Positions 1 to 11,038 of a DNA stretch of 64,000 bases are shown here, piece after piece. Position 1 is the stretch's first letter; the number at the start of each line of letters is the position of its first letter. The position numbers and the translations under genes are program-made. Origin of the DNA: Rhizopus sp. PT2906 (lineage: Eukaryota; Mucoromycota; Mucoromycetes; Mucorales; Rhizopodaceae); the NCBI GenBank assembly GCA_025529335.1, contig JAMYHX010000150.1, positions 19,995-83,994 on the forward strand, given 5' to 3'. The notes below the pieces were generated by a model. The model was not told the origin of the DNA, did not search any database, and worked only from the letters and a program-made list of their open reading frames with translations.

Positions 1-470
1 AGATACAGATCCTTTAGTCGTAATACCATTTGTAGCGTATTTAGAGTCGTGTTTAAGAGCATTTTTCATAATCAAATAATGACAATGGCTTTTTTCCATC
101 TCTCTCACTTGATCTTTCAGAAAGCTACTATACACGTCTATAACAGTGATAATATTCTTAATTAGAGAGTAGTTTTGGACCAATTTTAATTAAACATGAA
201 ACAGAAATATCATCCAATATATTCAATGTATTTGCGCCTGTGATCATAGCCATAACAACTGCAACGGTGTTTTTCTTTGACCAAGGCCTTTTACACTTCA
301 TAAAGAAAAAACCATTCCAAATTAGTTAAAAACATAAAGCATATTTCTGATTCTACCTCAATGGCACTTCCTTAGCCCAAGTAATTAAGGCATTCATTCG
401 AATAATGAAAAGCTTTTGCAGCTTTACTTTTAATATTGTCTTTTATTTGAAATTACTTCATTTTGATCCA
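1..470 (-). pseudogene. IS630/Tc1-like DDE transposase remnant (runs off left edge)
   Basis: Minus-strand reading gives broken blocks in the order expected of an IS630/Tc1-type transposase. Near 180-300 is a stretch starting MKCKRPWSKKNT, matching the usual K-R-x-x-WSKKGT block. Near 1-150 is YSSFLKDQVREMEK followed by HYLIMKNA, which corresponds to the HYLVMDNA block around the second catalytic Asp. That Asp is Lys here, and stops and frameshifts separate the blocks, so the gene is dead. The reading stays open to the window edge, so more may lie to the left. The family call is by motif memory only. Confidence 0.6.
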
Positions 471-840
471 ACAGCTTTCCCTAATATCACCATATACCAA
501 TCAGATGTTTGTTTAGTGTGTGGCTAGACTGAGAGTATATTTATACAAGTCATGTAACAAGAAGATAAACACGACGATTTTCGCGTTTGCATAGCTTGTC
601 TCCTTTTTTTCTTTTTTGGCCAACACTACATGCACCTGAAAATAGGCTAAATAATGCAAATAAGAATTTATCATAAGTGGTCTTTTTTGATCAGCTGACA
701 ACATAAAATTAGAATAAATAAGTAAATAACAACATTTCTTTTTTTTTATCTCTTTCTTTTTTGAAAAGAAACAAACAAATATGACGAAAAGTTTTGTTGG
801 AGAGCATCATATGTAATGAGTAGGGGTAGCGCAAATATTA
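471..840. other. Intergenic, no gene seen
   Basis: AT-rich DNA with poly-T runs. The small minus-strand ORF at 513-704 shows no recognisable motif and I treat it as chance. Confidence 0.4.
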
Positions 841-854
841 TTAGTCTAACTTTA

Positions 855-1378
855 AACTAAAGTGTCAAGTCCTTCTCGTTGGAAGCGAGCTGAGCGGTCT
901 GAGCTACAGCGATCTTAAAGAAATCCTTTCTCGCTGTGGCCAGATGCGCCCCTACCATGTTGTCAAGCTACCTGGCCAGTGTGGGGCGCACGTCCACTTC
1001 GTTAATGAAGTGGGCGCCGCCACTTTTTTCTGGCGGTACGCCTTCCTAGGAGGTGTGATCTGCCGCTCTCTTTCGTCTGTCTCCATCAGACCAACGCTAA
1101 TAAATGGTGCCCCCACCATTTACGTAAGTATATTTCATATAAAGAAGTAATTATATTCTCACTTTTTGTCATATTCATAGAACACGGAGGGGATGGAGAG
1201 TCTTGGTGGGTCTTCTTTCTATGTCTGTTCGGAACAGCACCAGCATCACGGTAAGATTTATAAAAAAAAATATGATGATCCACGCTTACACGTTCTTAAT
1301 TCCTAGGGACGAAGGTTGGCTGGACCTTTTGGTCGAGAAGAGAAGACAGCTGGACCGTCTTATTGAAGATGAATAAAG
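855..1378 (+). pseudogene. RRM-like relic in a GC-rich island, possible retroelement ORF1 or small orphan gene
   Basis: A GC-rich island in AT-rich surroundings. From about 871 the plus strand reads VLLVGSELSGLSYSDLKEIL, an RNP2-like strand followed by a helix, then LPGQCGAHVHFVNEVGAATF, which resembles the RNP1 strand and second helix of an RRM. The reading continues to INGAPTIY at about 1122, where GTAAGT and a later TTCATAG suggest an intron. A second intron-like gap ends with CCTAG near 1308, and a tail ending RRQLDRLIEDE stops at 1376. The three pieces do not share one clean phase with the obvious splice sites, so it is either decayed or needs other splicing. RRM domains occur in LINE ORF1 proteins; linking this to a LINE is inference. 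Confidence 0.35.
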
Positions 1379-1389
1379 TGTTTGTTGCT

Positions 1390-2489
1390 TATTTTGGTCC
1401 TTTTTTTTTTTTGTAAAATAAACATTTATTATTTCATCAAAAACAATTTAAAGGTGTTTACATATTTGGAAATTATGAATAAGTAAGAAGGAGACTGGCT
1501 CTCTTCTTGTCGAATGTTTGAATAAGCATATAACGCGAAATAACTTCCTTTGATGAACATCAGTAGTTAAATAGATATGATAATTAAAAGTAGACTTAAA
1601 GGCGATGGCATACAACTTCTTTATCGCATTTATTTGTTCTGACGATAGCAATATTTCATGAGGCTGATGATAAAAGCCTATAATTAGTTGTGGTCATCTT
1701 GATGATAAAGAATAAAGAACATTGATTGTAGTTGCTCTTGCTCCCTTTACCTTATTCAAAGGTATTTATGTAAGCTGTATGAATCATATGTGTATCTCCT
1801 TTTTCCTCTTGAATTTGAGATGTAAATAAAGACTTGAATAAGAGCATGATGAAACGTATATTTGGGTTAAAGGAGTTGACTCAGGTTTTTCCATTTTTGT
1901 AATGGGTTATCAATAAAGCATGGAAGACAGTAAATGAATTAAACTCATGACATAACCAGAACCAATAGATGAAGCAATGCAAATCATAAGAATGAAGACA
2001 AGAGATACCTTTTAGGTCAAACTTGCTTGGGCTATATCTGAGTTGAATAAAATACCAATTTCCAGCTGCAGAATGCTCCCATACTTATCAATCTACAAAG
2101 AGTCCGTCTTTGCTAGAGGAACGTAAAATGCAAGCACGTTTTTTTTTTCCATAGTCTTCATACAGAATGATATTACCAAGGCAAACTGGTGACACTGATA
2201 CAATGATATGTCCTAAGCTGTTTCATTAAGCTGAATTGTTATTTCAATGTAAACAAGACAGTTAACCAAACAGGCAATGACATATAAAGTGGGATGAGTA
2301 GTAGCTTATATGAATATTTTAATAAATAAACACAAAGTATCATTTATTGATCAAGGATTTGTGCAAAGATTCGCACATGTCTATGATATCACTTTCTTCT
2401 CTTTGTGATTGGCTATGGTCTGCATTTTAACAAACCCTGTTTCCTATTTTGTATCGCATGCAATGTTATCTTTAAAAAGTTTATTTGCA
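1390..2489. other. Intergenic, no gene seen
   Basis: About 1.1 kb of AT-rich DNA. I found no ORF with a recognisable motif, no tRNA-like cloverleaf and no repeat shared with the rest of the window. Confidence 0.4.
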
Positions 2490-3571
2490 TTATGACACTT
2501 TAAGGACAAAGTTTTTAAAGTAAGAGTATTGATCCTTGGGTGTTCTCCATGTGTCATCAGATCCACCAAAGAAGGTATGGAACACTAGGCAGATTTGTGA
2601 GCATAACAAAACTTGGATATTAAAAATACTTACTGATACCAACAACGTGGCCTGTGTTGCTTGTACGAAACGCAACGTTCTTTACATTAATCTTTCTTAC
2701 ACCGTTTACATATAGGCTCATCTGGCCGTTACGCTTGCCCTGAGAGTTGAGTACGAGCTCCTGGCGGACAGTTGTCCAGGTGCCTGTCTTAAATTGAAAC
2801 GTGCCTCGACCTAAGCTGAAACCATAGTCTGGATTACAGATATTGATCTTATTATCACAGAGATTCTTGCGCTGCTTAGAATTAGGAAGATATGCATAGA
2901 TTTCACCTTCACCGTCCGTTCTCCACATGAGTCTTTAAAGAATGCATATCAATCATTTTTGTACAACATTAGATTAATTAAATTGCTATGCTACCTTGTT
3001 GTAAAACAGGAACCTGATTCATCACCGCCAGTACATTCACCATGACCGCCATAGAGACCAGGAAGCTTACCACCTAAGGCAAAAAGAATTATATAACACA
3101 ATAATTACAAATAACTTTCTTTTCTTTACCTTTTACAAAGTCAAAACCTTTAGGAAAGAATACGCTATATTGAAGTGTAACCTTTTTTGATTTTGCTGTG
3201 ATACTAAGAGGTTCAGCTAAAAAGCCAACACCACCGATAGGATTTACTTCAGGATTTCTTGATTTTGCGGTGTACTTTACGCGAAGTACCAAATCTTTGG
3301 TTTTCTTGGAAGGATCTCTTACAGCAGCATTCTTATTTTCAGATCCACTCCAAGCCCAAAGCCATCCTCTATGCTTATGTATTCCCCAAGGAGTGCTCCA
3401 TTTACTTTGTTCACCGACTATAGCTTTTTTATACTTGTTCCAATTCCAAAATGTCCATTTCTTTACTCCTCTCTTTTCAAGTGTTTGCGTCAAAGAATCA
3501 CTACTGGCATTGACTGCACTGAGTAAGACTACAAGAATGGCTACATAAAATACAAAGAGCCTGTAAACCAT
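2490..3571 (-). CDS. Secreted polysaccharide lyase family 14-like protein
   Basis: Four exons (3571-3130, 3073-2995, 2932-2634, 2584-2490) join in frame to 304 codons plus stop, with GT-AG introns of 49-62 bp. The first about 22 residues (MVYRLFVFYVAILVVLLSAV) form a signal peptide, so the product is probably secreted or wall-bound. The body shows the pattern I associate with alginate-lyase-like PL14 domains in fungi: a Trp-rich start (WTFWNWNKYKK), GGVGF near residue 120, KLPGLYGGHGECTGG across the first splice, MWRTDGEGE and the C-terminal GIMFHTFFGGSDDTW followed by YFKNFVL. The likely role is cleavage or binding of a uronate-containing polysaccharide; Mucorales walls contain glucuronic-acid polymers, so self-wall remodelling is possible (inference). 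Catalytic residues were not assigned. A TATA-like box lies about 90 bp upstream of the start. Confidence 0.8.
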
Positions 3572-3655
3572 TCTGCAAAATCACACAATAATTTCTGTCA
3601 ATTTGTAGAAAAAGAATCAACTAAGAAAAAAAAAAAAAACCTAAAAAAGGCACCT

Positions 3656-3668
3656 TGGTTTATATACT
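3656..3668 (-). promoter_or_regulatory. TATA-like box of the PL14-like gene
   Basis: The minus strand reads AGTATATAAACC about 90 nt upstream of the start codon at 3571, a plausible TATA element. This is inferred from position and sequence only. Confidence 0.4.
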
Positions 3669-4199
3669 TTTTCGCATATTGCAACGTGAAAGAAGTTAAT
3701 TAATGTGGCACAAACACTTGTTCATTTTTTAGGTAGCTGTCAGTAAGGAAAACAAAGGGGTAAAGTGCGGGCTAACACTCCTATCTGTTGACTCTACATG
3801 TTCTAAATGGATCATAGTTTCTGTTTCTATGGAACATGACCTTCCCATTGATACCAATGGCTTAATCCTATCTCGTTTCGGAAAATCATTTTAATCTACT
3901 ACACTATAATGGAAATATTGCTTGGCTGCTACAGTAAATAACGAGCCTTGGATGTCCAGCTATACTGTCTATGTGATCTTTTGTATTTTTTTTTTACACA
4001 TGTGTTTGATTAGACTATTTACCAAAAAGGTGAATGCTCGCATGGAACAATAAGATGTCCACGGAGAATTGAACCCAATCTTGTCATAAAGGCGCAAAAT
4101 AGAGATATGTATATAATTCAAATCCTTAAGCTCTTGTTCCAGTCTTAGTATATCTACTCTCTGTTCACTAAAGTTCTTATCAGTTTTGTCAGTGAAGGA

Positions 4200-5130
4200 C
4201 CCTTATATGGCCCTGTTTAAACACAAAAGCTATTACATCTACATATTAAGGTTATGACCTATGCTGATGATGCTTTGGCATATCTGACACATCCGAATGA
4301 ACTTGATTCTTTGCTCAATACCCTCGACGCATAGATCCATGCTTCCAATGCTAAGCTGAATAGAGATAAAGCACTTGTGGTATCGCTTTCTGGTGACCCT
4401 TCCCAAGTCTGGATTGGCGAACTGCGTCAATACAACATCCCATAATGGCATGGTGGAACTAGTTCATTCACTGGATTTATCTCGGGGCACTCACTTACTG
4501 AACGTTGGCCACATCTTGCCATATCATTTACCGAACACACCATAAAATACTTTTAATTGTCAAGATGTTCTCTCTCTCTCTTTCTGAATTCACTCGCACC
4601 TGCTTATCCAAGGCTTTTTCGACCAGCTTGAAATGGATTCCAGGATACGATTTCCCTCAAGGACTCACATAGTACTCTGAAAATTCTATCACAAAAATCT
4701 TTCCATTCAATTATCCCACACCGCTTTATTGATACCTTGTGTGTATATTTTGCAGCGAACTCGAAACAGAAAGCATATCATCTAGAGTTACACCTCGAAA
4801 ACGATTGATCTGGCCAACTGTGGCTCGAGACTTTTGGTCGTCCATCTGCCGCTCAATTATGAGTACATCGGAAACTCACATACTCGTACCGTGCTTATGC
4901 TTTTTAGTCCCTCGATAGGCTTTTAAGATCTGATTGCATACACTGTGCTCCCTCTTGACAGACCCATTGGAAATTTATCTTTGACTCTCATCTTTTCTGG
5001 CTTGACGAAATAACTGCATGAGCTACATATACCCTTCGTCGTATTGCTAGGAAAAAACTGCATTGCAGCCTCATAGAAGAACACATTTAATCATTTTGTT
5101 TTCATCAGTGCATGTATCAGCGGCATTTAA
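4200..5130 (+). pseudogene. Non-LTR (LINE) retrotransposon reverse-transcriptase remnant
   Basis: From 4254 the plus strand reads MTYADDALAYLTHPNELDSL, carrying the YADD catalytic motif of a reverse transcriptase palm, followed by NAKLNRDKALVVSLSGDPSQ, the usual block after it. Downstream pieces (ELRQYNIP, GHSLTERWPHLAI, LNSLAPAYPRLFRPA, SIIPHRFIDTL, VARDFWSSI) keep the order of a LINE C-terminal region but are split by stop codons and frameshifts. The element is dead and 5'-truncated in this window. The left and right limits are approximate because I saw no target-site duplication. Confidence 0.7.
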
Positions 5131-5184
5131 AGAAACAAATTTTTATCTATTGCCATAAAAGCTTTACTTTACATCGTTTTTATT

Positions 5185-5442
5185 TCAGTTACTTTCAAAT
5201 TTAAGCATCTTTGTTTCGATGGGTTCAATGAATAGCTGTGCTTCAAAGCTAAACATTTCAGTCTTTCCTTTTATGACTCCTTCAATTTTGGTGTCCTCGT
5301 CTTGCTCCAAATTTATTTTTACGGCTTGTTCTATACAATGGCGTAGTAAGCCGATGTGTTCAGGATCATTTGATGTGATAGACAAGAGATTGTAACCAAG
5401 TCTGTTTTGTTCATATGCATTCTTGAGTGTTCTAACCAACAT
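5185..5442 (-). CDS. Small hypothetical protein (85 aa)
   Basis: An 85-codon reading frame starting MLVRTLKNAYEQNRLGYNLL. Product not recognised: charged, no signal peptide or membrane segment, helical N-terminal half and a beta-like C-terminal half. Support for a real gene is a consensus intron just before the start: donor GTAAGT at 5498 and acceptor TTTTTGTTAG ending at 5444, one base before the ATG, which would lie in the 5' leader. It could also be the last exon of a longer gene whose upstream exons I cannot see. Confidence 0.45.
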   Translation of the reverse strand: MLVRTLKNAYEQNRLGYNLLSITSNDPEHIGLLRHCIEQAVKINLEQDEDTKIEGVIKGKTEMFSFEAQLFIEPIETKMLKFESN

Positions 5443-5498
5443 GCTAACAAAAATAATTAAAGAGTGATTAAACTAAAACATACGACTTGAAAACTTAC

Positions 5499-7450
5499 TT
5501 TATTTTGCTTTACCAAAAGAAGGGGATATTAGATAAAGAAAAATAGTCTTAAAACACGCAATGAATAAAGATATCTTTTATATGCAAATGCATTGTAACT
5601 CGTTCATTCTTTTTTAGTAAAACTGCTAAAGATGGAAAGAAAGAACAAATATGGGCGATATAATAAATCTTCTATATGATTGAGAACAAATATGAACAAG
5701 ATAATACAGTGAAGATGTTGTGTAATTGAGAACAAATGGCAGTCGTTGTGGTATGGGCTCTGGTAAATACGGTTGGTGAATAGAATAAGATGAGTGTTAT
5801 TTACCATAAAAAGGCATAAAAGCATTGTAGCATTACACATGTGTAATCACAAGGCAGAACATTATTGTGCCAAGATTTGATTTATCTGTTGACTTGATAA
5901 ACTCTTTATCTTTAATCTCTCCTTGACCAGGGACTTCAAAACGATGATTTCCTTTTCGAGCTTTTGATTTGCCAATCGTCACAGGCGGTTCTCTCTCTCT
6001 CTCTTTTTCAGCATAATTTGTGTACAAACAAAACTGGAGGATTGAAAAGATAAAATTAGAGTATGCTTCATTTTGTGAAACGGCTCACGACTAAACTCTA
6101 TCATTCAATAGAATCTGCCTGCATCAGTTGATATGTAAATTGTTCTTGGTAGATCAATGTTCGATATTGATTCATTGGCTTTGTTACTTGGACAGGTCGC
6201 GTTATTTTGTTTTTTTCCCTGTGCACCGCTTCTTTTGTCCTGATCTAAATACACAAATGGTGGTTATCAAGATCTTTTTTAAGAGCTGTTCTTTTGAAAA
6301 AAGTAAAACAAAAGAATAAAAGTAAGCATGTCATCTTTAGGAACTAGTTATCCTGCTCTTCACGATTTCTCTCAAAAGACTATCCGCACCTATTTTTATT
6401 ACATCATTTTTACTCTAATTTTTTCTTTGCGATTGAAGGAAAAGGACATATTCGCCTTTCAATATACACAAGAGGGTCATATTGCCTTTTGTTTTATGCA
6501 ATTTAAATAGGCTTAGAGTAGAGAGATCATGTAAAAACCTTATTAGGCATAATGCGTATTATATCTTCCTTATGTTGGCTAAAACTTAACTAAGCTCAAT
6601 GACCAGTGAAGTCAATTACAATCTTTTTGTTGCCAGAAACCTAACGATCTTCTGCTGATTGATAATAACTTCTCCCATCTATGTTTTAAAATTTAAAATG
6701 TCTTTGATTAAAAGTAATCAGGTCCTTCGACTTTCCCTAAAGATTGAGATAAGTATAGATTCCATTAGTTTTATCTAGATTCTTGTTGTAGGATTAGGTA
6801 ACTCCAGCTGTAGTGATGTATGCACCCGAGACGACATAGAATGGTTTGCTGCTTCTGCTTCATCGAGCCTCATAAAATGTGTTTATGTCTTTATTTAAAT
6901 ACCAAAACAGAACCTAATGAGTCAATCCTTTTTGTATACTTTACTGAAAGATGTCAGTAGTATAGAGTATTTAATCTCAAGTACCATGTATATTCATCTA
7001 ATGTCATGGATACATTTTCATGTTTGGCTCTTGAAATTTCAACACTGAAAAAACTCTACCTTGAGCTACGTATTTACCTCGTCTATGGTTGTGTAGATAC
7101 GATTCACATCTATCAAAATCTTTTGATTCAAGCTCTCTACTGACATGTATCACTATATACAGTGAGTCTCGCTGCTTTCCATTCCTGACTTCTGCTATTT
7201 ATAATATATAATTTCGCTTAATGATCACATACTCATCTGATCCTCGTTTCCTTTAGTTTTACCTTCTCTTGAAGATTTTTCATTGGCGGAAACCCCCAAA
7301 AAAGAATAATTTATCCATTTATGGAAATAAGGAACATTACACAACGCTTAACCTTAAATATACAAGCTTTTTATTACGACATAAAAATTATACATAATGG
7401 TAATAGTGGTAACAAAATAAGTGATGGTACATATACAGCAAAATCATGGG
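5499..7450. other. Long intergenic stretch, no convincing gene
   Basis: Nearly 2 kb. A minus-strand ORF at 5833-6027 contains VTIGKSKARKGNHRFEVPGQ, which looks protein-like, and a short CT/GA repeat lies near 5991-6005, but I could not connect it to splice sites or a family. Plus-strand ORFs at 6128-6510 look like chance. The 3' end of the CYSTM gene begins at 7451. Confidence 0.3.
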
Positions 7451-7745
7451 CTAACAACAGCATTCTTCACAGATACAGCAACAGCCAATGGCGGCCAAAC
7501 AGTCAGTAATGCATCCACCACCTCTTAATCGCAGAATGGAGCGTTCTAAATACAAAAGATGTTAGTATTAAGCTATTATACAAATGATCATCCTTACGAT
7601 CTTGTTGCTCTTGCTCTCCCGAGCATGCTTGATTTTGTTGTGTGGTCATCATGTTTTCAGAAGCAGGATAGACGGGAGCAGGAGCAGCCAAAGGTGTCAT
7701 TGGGATTTCGCTCATAGTGTTTGCAGAAGTAGTAGGTTCAGACAT
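7451..7745 (-). CDS. CYSTM-type cysteine-rich tail-anchored miniprotein (80 aa)
   Basis: Two exons (7745-7598 and 7545-7451) with donor GTAAGG, a TACTAAC branch site and acceptor TATTTAG join to 81 codons including stop. The N-terminal half is Pro/Ala/Thr/Met-rich and disordered (MSEPTTSANTMSEIPMTPLA). The C-terminus is GGGCITDCLAAIGCCCICEE followed by CCC and stop, the layout of the cysteine-rich transmembrane module (CYSTM): a short hydrophobic, Cys-packed helix at the extreme C-terminus. CYSTM proteins in yeasts and plants are tail-anchored, often palmitoylated, and linked to stress tolerance at the plasma membrane. The last exon is too short for most ORF finders; without splicing the Cys-rich tail is lost. 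Role here is inferred. Confidence 0.75.
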
Positions 7746-8147
7746 AATCGATTCTATTTTAAAAACTAAAAAAGAAAAAAGAAAATTTCTGCTTTGCTCT
7801 CCTTTTATAAAAAAAAAAAAAGAGGCTTCAGGTGACACATTTGTATGCACACACACATAAAAATATACATTATACGGGCTTTATTTCAAAAAAGTAAAGC
7901 GAGCGATGCATACTTTCAGCACAAACCATTGAAAGTTATCAAATAAATGTTCAAAAAGTAGTTACCAAGAAAAAAAATCTGTTTCTATGTGTATAATTGA
8001 ATAATACACCTCTTTAATGCTTATAACATTGTAATTCCCGTTTTTGCGATTTCCGTTTAACTGTAAAATACAGTGGCATGAACATTTTGTTGCCAAGCAA
8101 TAAGAAAAAATAAACAAAATTGAACGTCAGCACTACGTCATAAATAA
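7746..8147. other. Spacer between the CYSTM and myotubularin genes
   Basis: About 400 bp serving as promoter of the CYSTM gene and 3' region of the myotubularin gene; both are on the minus strand. It contains an A13 run at 7809-7821. No other feature seen. Confidence 0.35.
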
Positions 8148-10179
8148 CTATTTATATGTATTTTCAGGTGACATGACTGAATTCACTTCATCATCATTTC
8201 TTTTAAACAAAGTAGCCCAATATTTTACTCTTGTTGAATCAGGCAATAGGACACCTCCGTCATCGACAAGGTCCTTATCCTTCATTGGATCGTAAAACTC
8301 GTTCATGAACCTTGATTTGTGTGTATTCAAGTAATCCCAAATACTAAAGGTCTTGTCCTGAGGTTTATACTGATTTCGTTCTTGCTCTGAATTAAATAAA
8401 AATGTACCAAATTGACATGAATATAGATGATAATGAAGTTCCAATAGTAATTCTTGATTAAATTCAAAACGTGTTGGATATAGACACAGCAGTTGATAAA
8501 CACAATCTAAGAACTGATGAAATATCGGGCTTGTTTCTTTTTGATGGTTGTTGTAGTAAAATTTGTCTCTAAAGGATGACGCAGTCGTATTATCATTGTT
8601 GTTTATAAAGAATCGCTCGTTTGTCAAATGTCCACATCGATCCTGAAATTTATGTCCAAACGAAACCCAGTCTTTTTCGATCAACACCTGGAACCCTTCA
8701 AACGTGCGATAATATGGATCCAGGCACAACTCGCTTAGGGATACCATCTGTGATGTACGATCCCATCCATCTGAACAGTGTACGAGCACATGCGAGTTAT
8801 ACACATGGACACTTTTAACAATCTCTCTTGTTCCGTCTATGAGTGTCGATATATGTTTTAACCATCCTGATTTCTGTAATGCGACTTTGTTGACTATGTT
8901 ATTTACACCTTGCATGGCTATGCAGGATGATTAATGTAAAGTAATGACACTTGCATCTTTTTTTTTTTTTTACCTTCACACAGTTTTGCTAAGCTATCTC
9001 TCATGACATGAATGTTATCGATAGCCACATAGATTTTTTTACAATTGCGGTAATGGTCCATATTTTCTGTTCCTGCTCCTCTAGCTACATTACCAACTGC
9101 ATTGGCCATCGGTCTAGCATCTACAATCAGATTAGCTGCTGTAGATCCATACACCGTTTCTCCATTGGGTCCAGTCGGCACATTGGATGAAAAAATTGAC
9201 TCAATCAGTTTTTCGTCTTGTATTGATCTAGCTTGTTTAAATCCAACTAAAGGCTGACTGCTTCGCGTGATTGTTGCCTGTTACATAAAATTAAAGTTAC
9301 AGCCTCTTTTTTTTCCCGTAAAAGGATGCTACTTACATTATTATACCAGTGCAAATACGATAGAGTAGGTATTCTAGCTTTACTACGGTATTTCGCCGCA
9401 TGTGTTAACACTGCATCACTTATTTTAGATGGAACGACCAAGATGCGTGGATAAGTAGGTGAGTACTATATATATATATATACATATACGTTGGTGAGTC
9501 ATAATTGTTTACTAAAATGTGCTTACCTTGTAGTCTCTGTTTATGACAGTAAATCTCCATTTGTCACTTGCGCCAATACCCATACGTTCATACTCTTTAA
9601 TTGGATCATATATATTCCATCCATTTTCAGTTGTAAAAGGCGCTTCAGGTTGAAAAGTGTATGCATAAAGTTGTTCTACAGATGCTTTTTCATATTTTAA
9701 TACTCCTTTTTTACTCATTTCATCTTGTTAAAACACTTACAGACACATGCTAACTTTTGAATTGTATCAAATACATCCTGAGCTTCTCCTTCCTTGAGCA
9801 GACCTAGAGTGAACATGGTGAAATCTCTACAACGAATGACCAATGGATGTCGACCGCTCTGCAGTGATGGTGGTTGTTTTTCTACAGTGTGTATGATAGG
9901 ATAAGGCACCTACAAAGAGAGAGAGAGAGAGAGAGAGAGAGAAGGAGTCAAAAGACAAGTTTGAGTTAATATATGCTTAAGCATATACCCAGAGTTCTTC
10001 TGAATGTTTAAAGATCAGGTGATGCACAGTCAAGTGCAAAGTGCCCGCAATAATGTCTTGGCCTTTTCGAAGTTCGACATCTTGAACCTTTTTTGTTATT
10101 GTTAGCTCCTTTTTATAATAATCAAGTCATAACACGTTACTTGAGCAATCTTTAATAGGTCAAGTCGGTTGGGTTGCAT
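8148..10179 (-). CDS. Myotubularin-family phosphoinositide 3-phosphatase (Ymr1-like)
   Basis: Multi-exon gene. Exon 1 (10179-10141) gives MQPNRLDLLKIAQ; exon 2 gives the PH-GRAM strand block with GTLHLTVHHLIF; exon 3 begins VPYPIIHTVEKQPPSLQSGR. Later exons carry SDKWRFTVINRDYK, YPRILVVPSKISDAVL, RIPTLSYLHWYNN and the NIHVMRDSLAKLCE block, all in myotubularin order. The active site is HCSDGWDRTSQ, the CX5R signature of this family, at about 8760-8790. The protein should dephosphorylate PI(3)P and PI(3,5)P2 on endosomal or vacuolar membranes; the catalytic Cys and Arg are intact, so it is predicted active, not a pseudo-phosphatase. Intron 2 contains a GA microsatellite. The start is chosen because the PH-GRAM block follows directly after consensus splicing. 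Confidence 0.88.
9916..9945. repeat. GA dinucleotide microsatellite
   Basis: About 14 GA units within an intron of the myotubularin gene, read as CT on the coding strand just upstream of the acceptor CTCTTTGTAG, where it can act as a polypyrimidine tract. Confidence 0.85.
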
Positions 10180-11038
10180 GTTCCCTTGAGAGGAGAACAG
10201 CGTGGGTAAAGCAACACGGCCAAGATTGAAAATGATGAAAAGAATTAAACAAGAAAGAAAAAAGAAGATGCTTTAGAAAAATATAAAAAGGAAGCAATGA
10301 ACTTGTCTTATTTCCCTTTTATTTTTGTCAAGCTAAAAAGGGCCACAAAGCAAGAAAAGCGAATAAAAGATGTTTAACAGTCAGCATTTCATGCAAATAG
10401 ATCACGTGCAGCACAAAGTAAGCTACTATACAACAATAAAACGATATGCAAATTGAAAAGAGAGACGAATAAAAGTGCTATTTACTTTACCATTGAGAAT
10501 ATAAACACAATTTAGGTCATGCTCGGCGGTTAAAGGCATCAAGAATATCACTGTCTGATTGTCATTGCTTTTGGTGAAAGTTGACGATTTTGTCATCAAA
10601 GTCATAATTATTATTATCTTTAATGCTCTTACCTCAAAACCTTCTTCATGCCCTCCATGTTTGTCATCAATCTAGCATAATCGATGCATACTAGGCTGAT
10701 ATCCTCTTGTGTATTATTCAGAAATTGAACAAGATGTATAAAAAAACCTTCACCCAAACGCACTGATAATTATATCAAAAACTCATAGAGATATAACTAA
10801 GCCTATATCGCTTCATGCATTGAATACCCCCATCGTTAGTGATCTAAAGACCATAGCGTGTAGTATACATTAAGGTTAGCAAACTTGGTATTTTCATTGG
10901 TCAAAAACAACAGTCAAATCGCCCTCCCGCTCTTTCTCTTTGAAGCTCAAGCGGCTATAAAGAATGACCACATTTTCCTTTTTTATTTAGAACAACACCA
11001 ACGAATACAATTAAATAAAGGAGAAAGTATGCGATAGA
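10180..11038. other. Divergent promoter region with a possible small minus-strand exon
   Basis: This lies between the divergent myotubularin and PIG-M starts. On the minus strand, about 10770-10646, one open frame after an ATTATCAG acceptor-like site reads RLGEGFFIHLVQFLNNTQED and goes on to LVCIDYARLMTNMEGMKKVL before a GTAAGAG donor-like site. A short following piece SDILDAFNRRA and stop could complete it. The peptide looks real but I recognise no family; it may be a small unannotated gene or a relic. Confidence 0.3.

Noticed and set aside
9916..9945. GA repeat as a possible regulatory GAGA site
   Set aside because: It lies in an intron next to an acceptor and is a plain microsatellite; a polypyrimidine role explains it.
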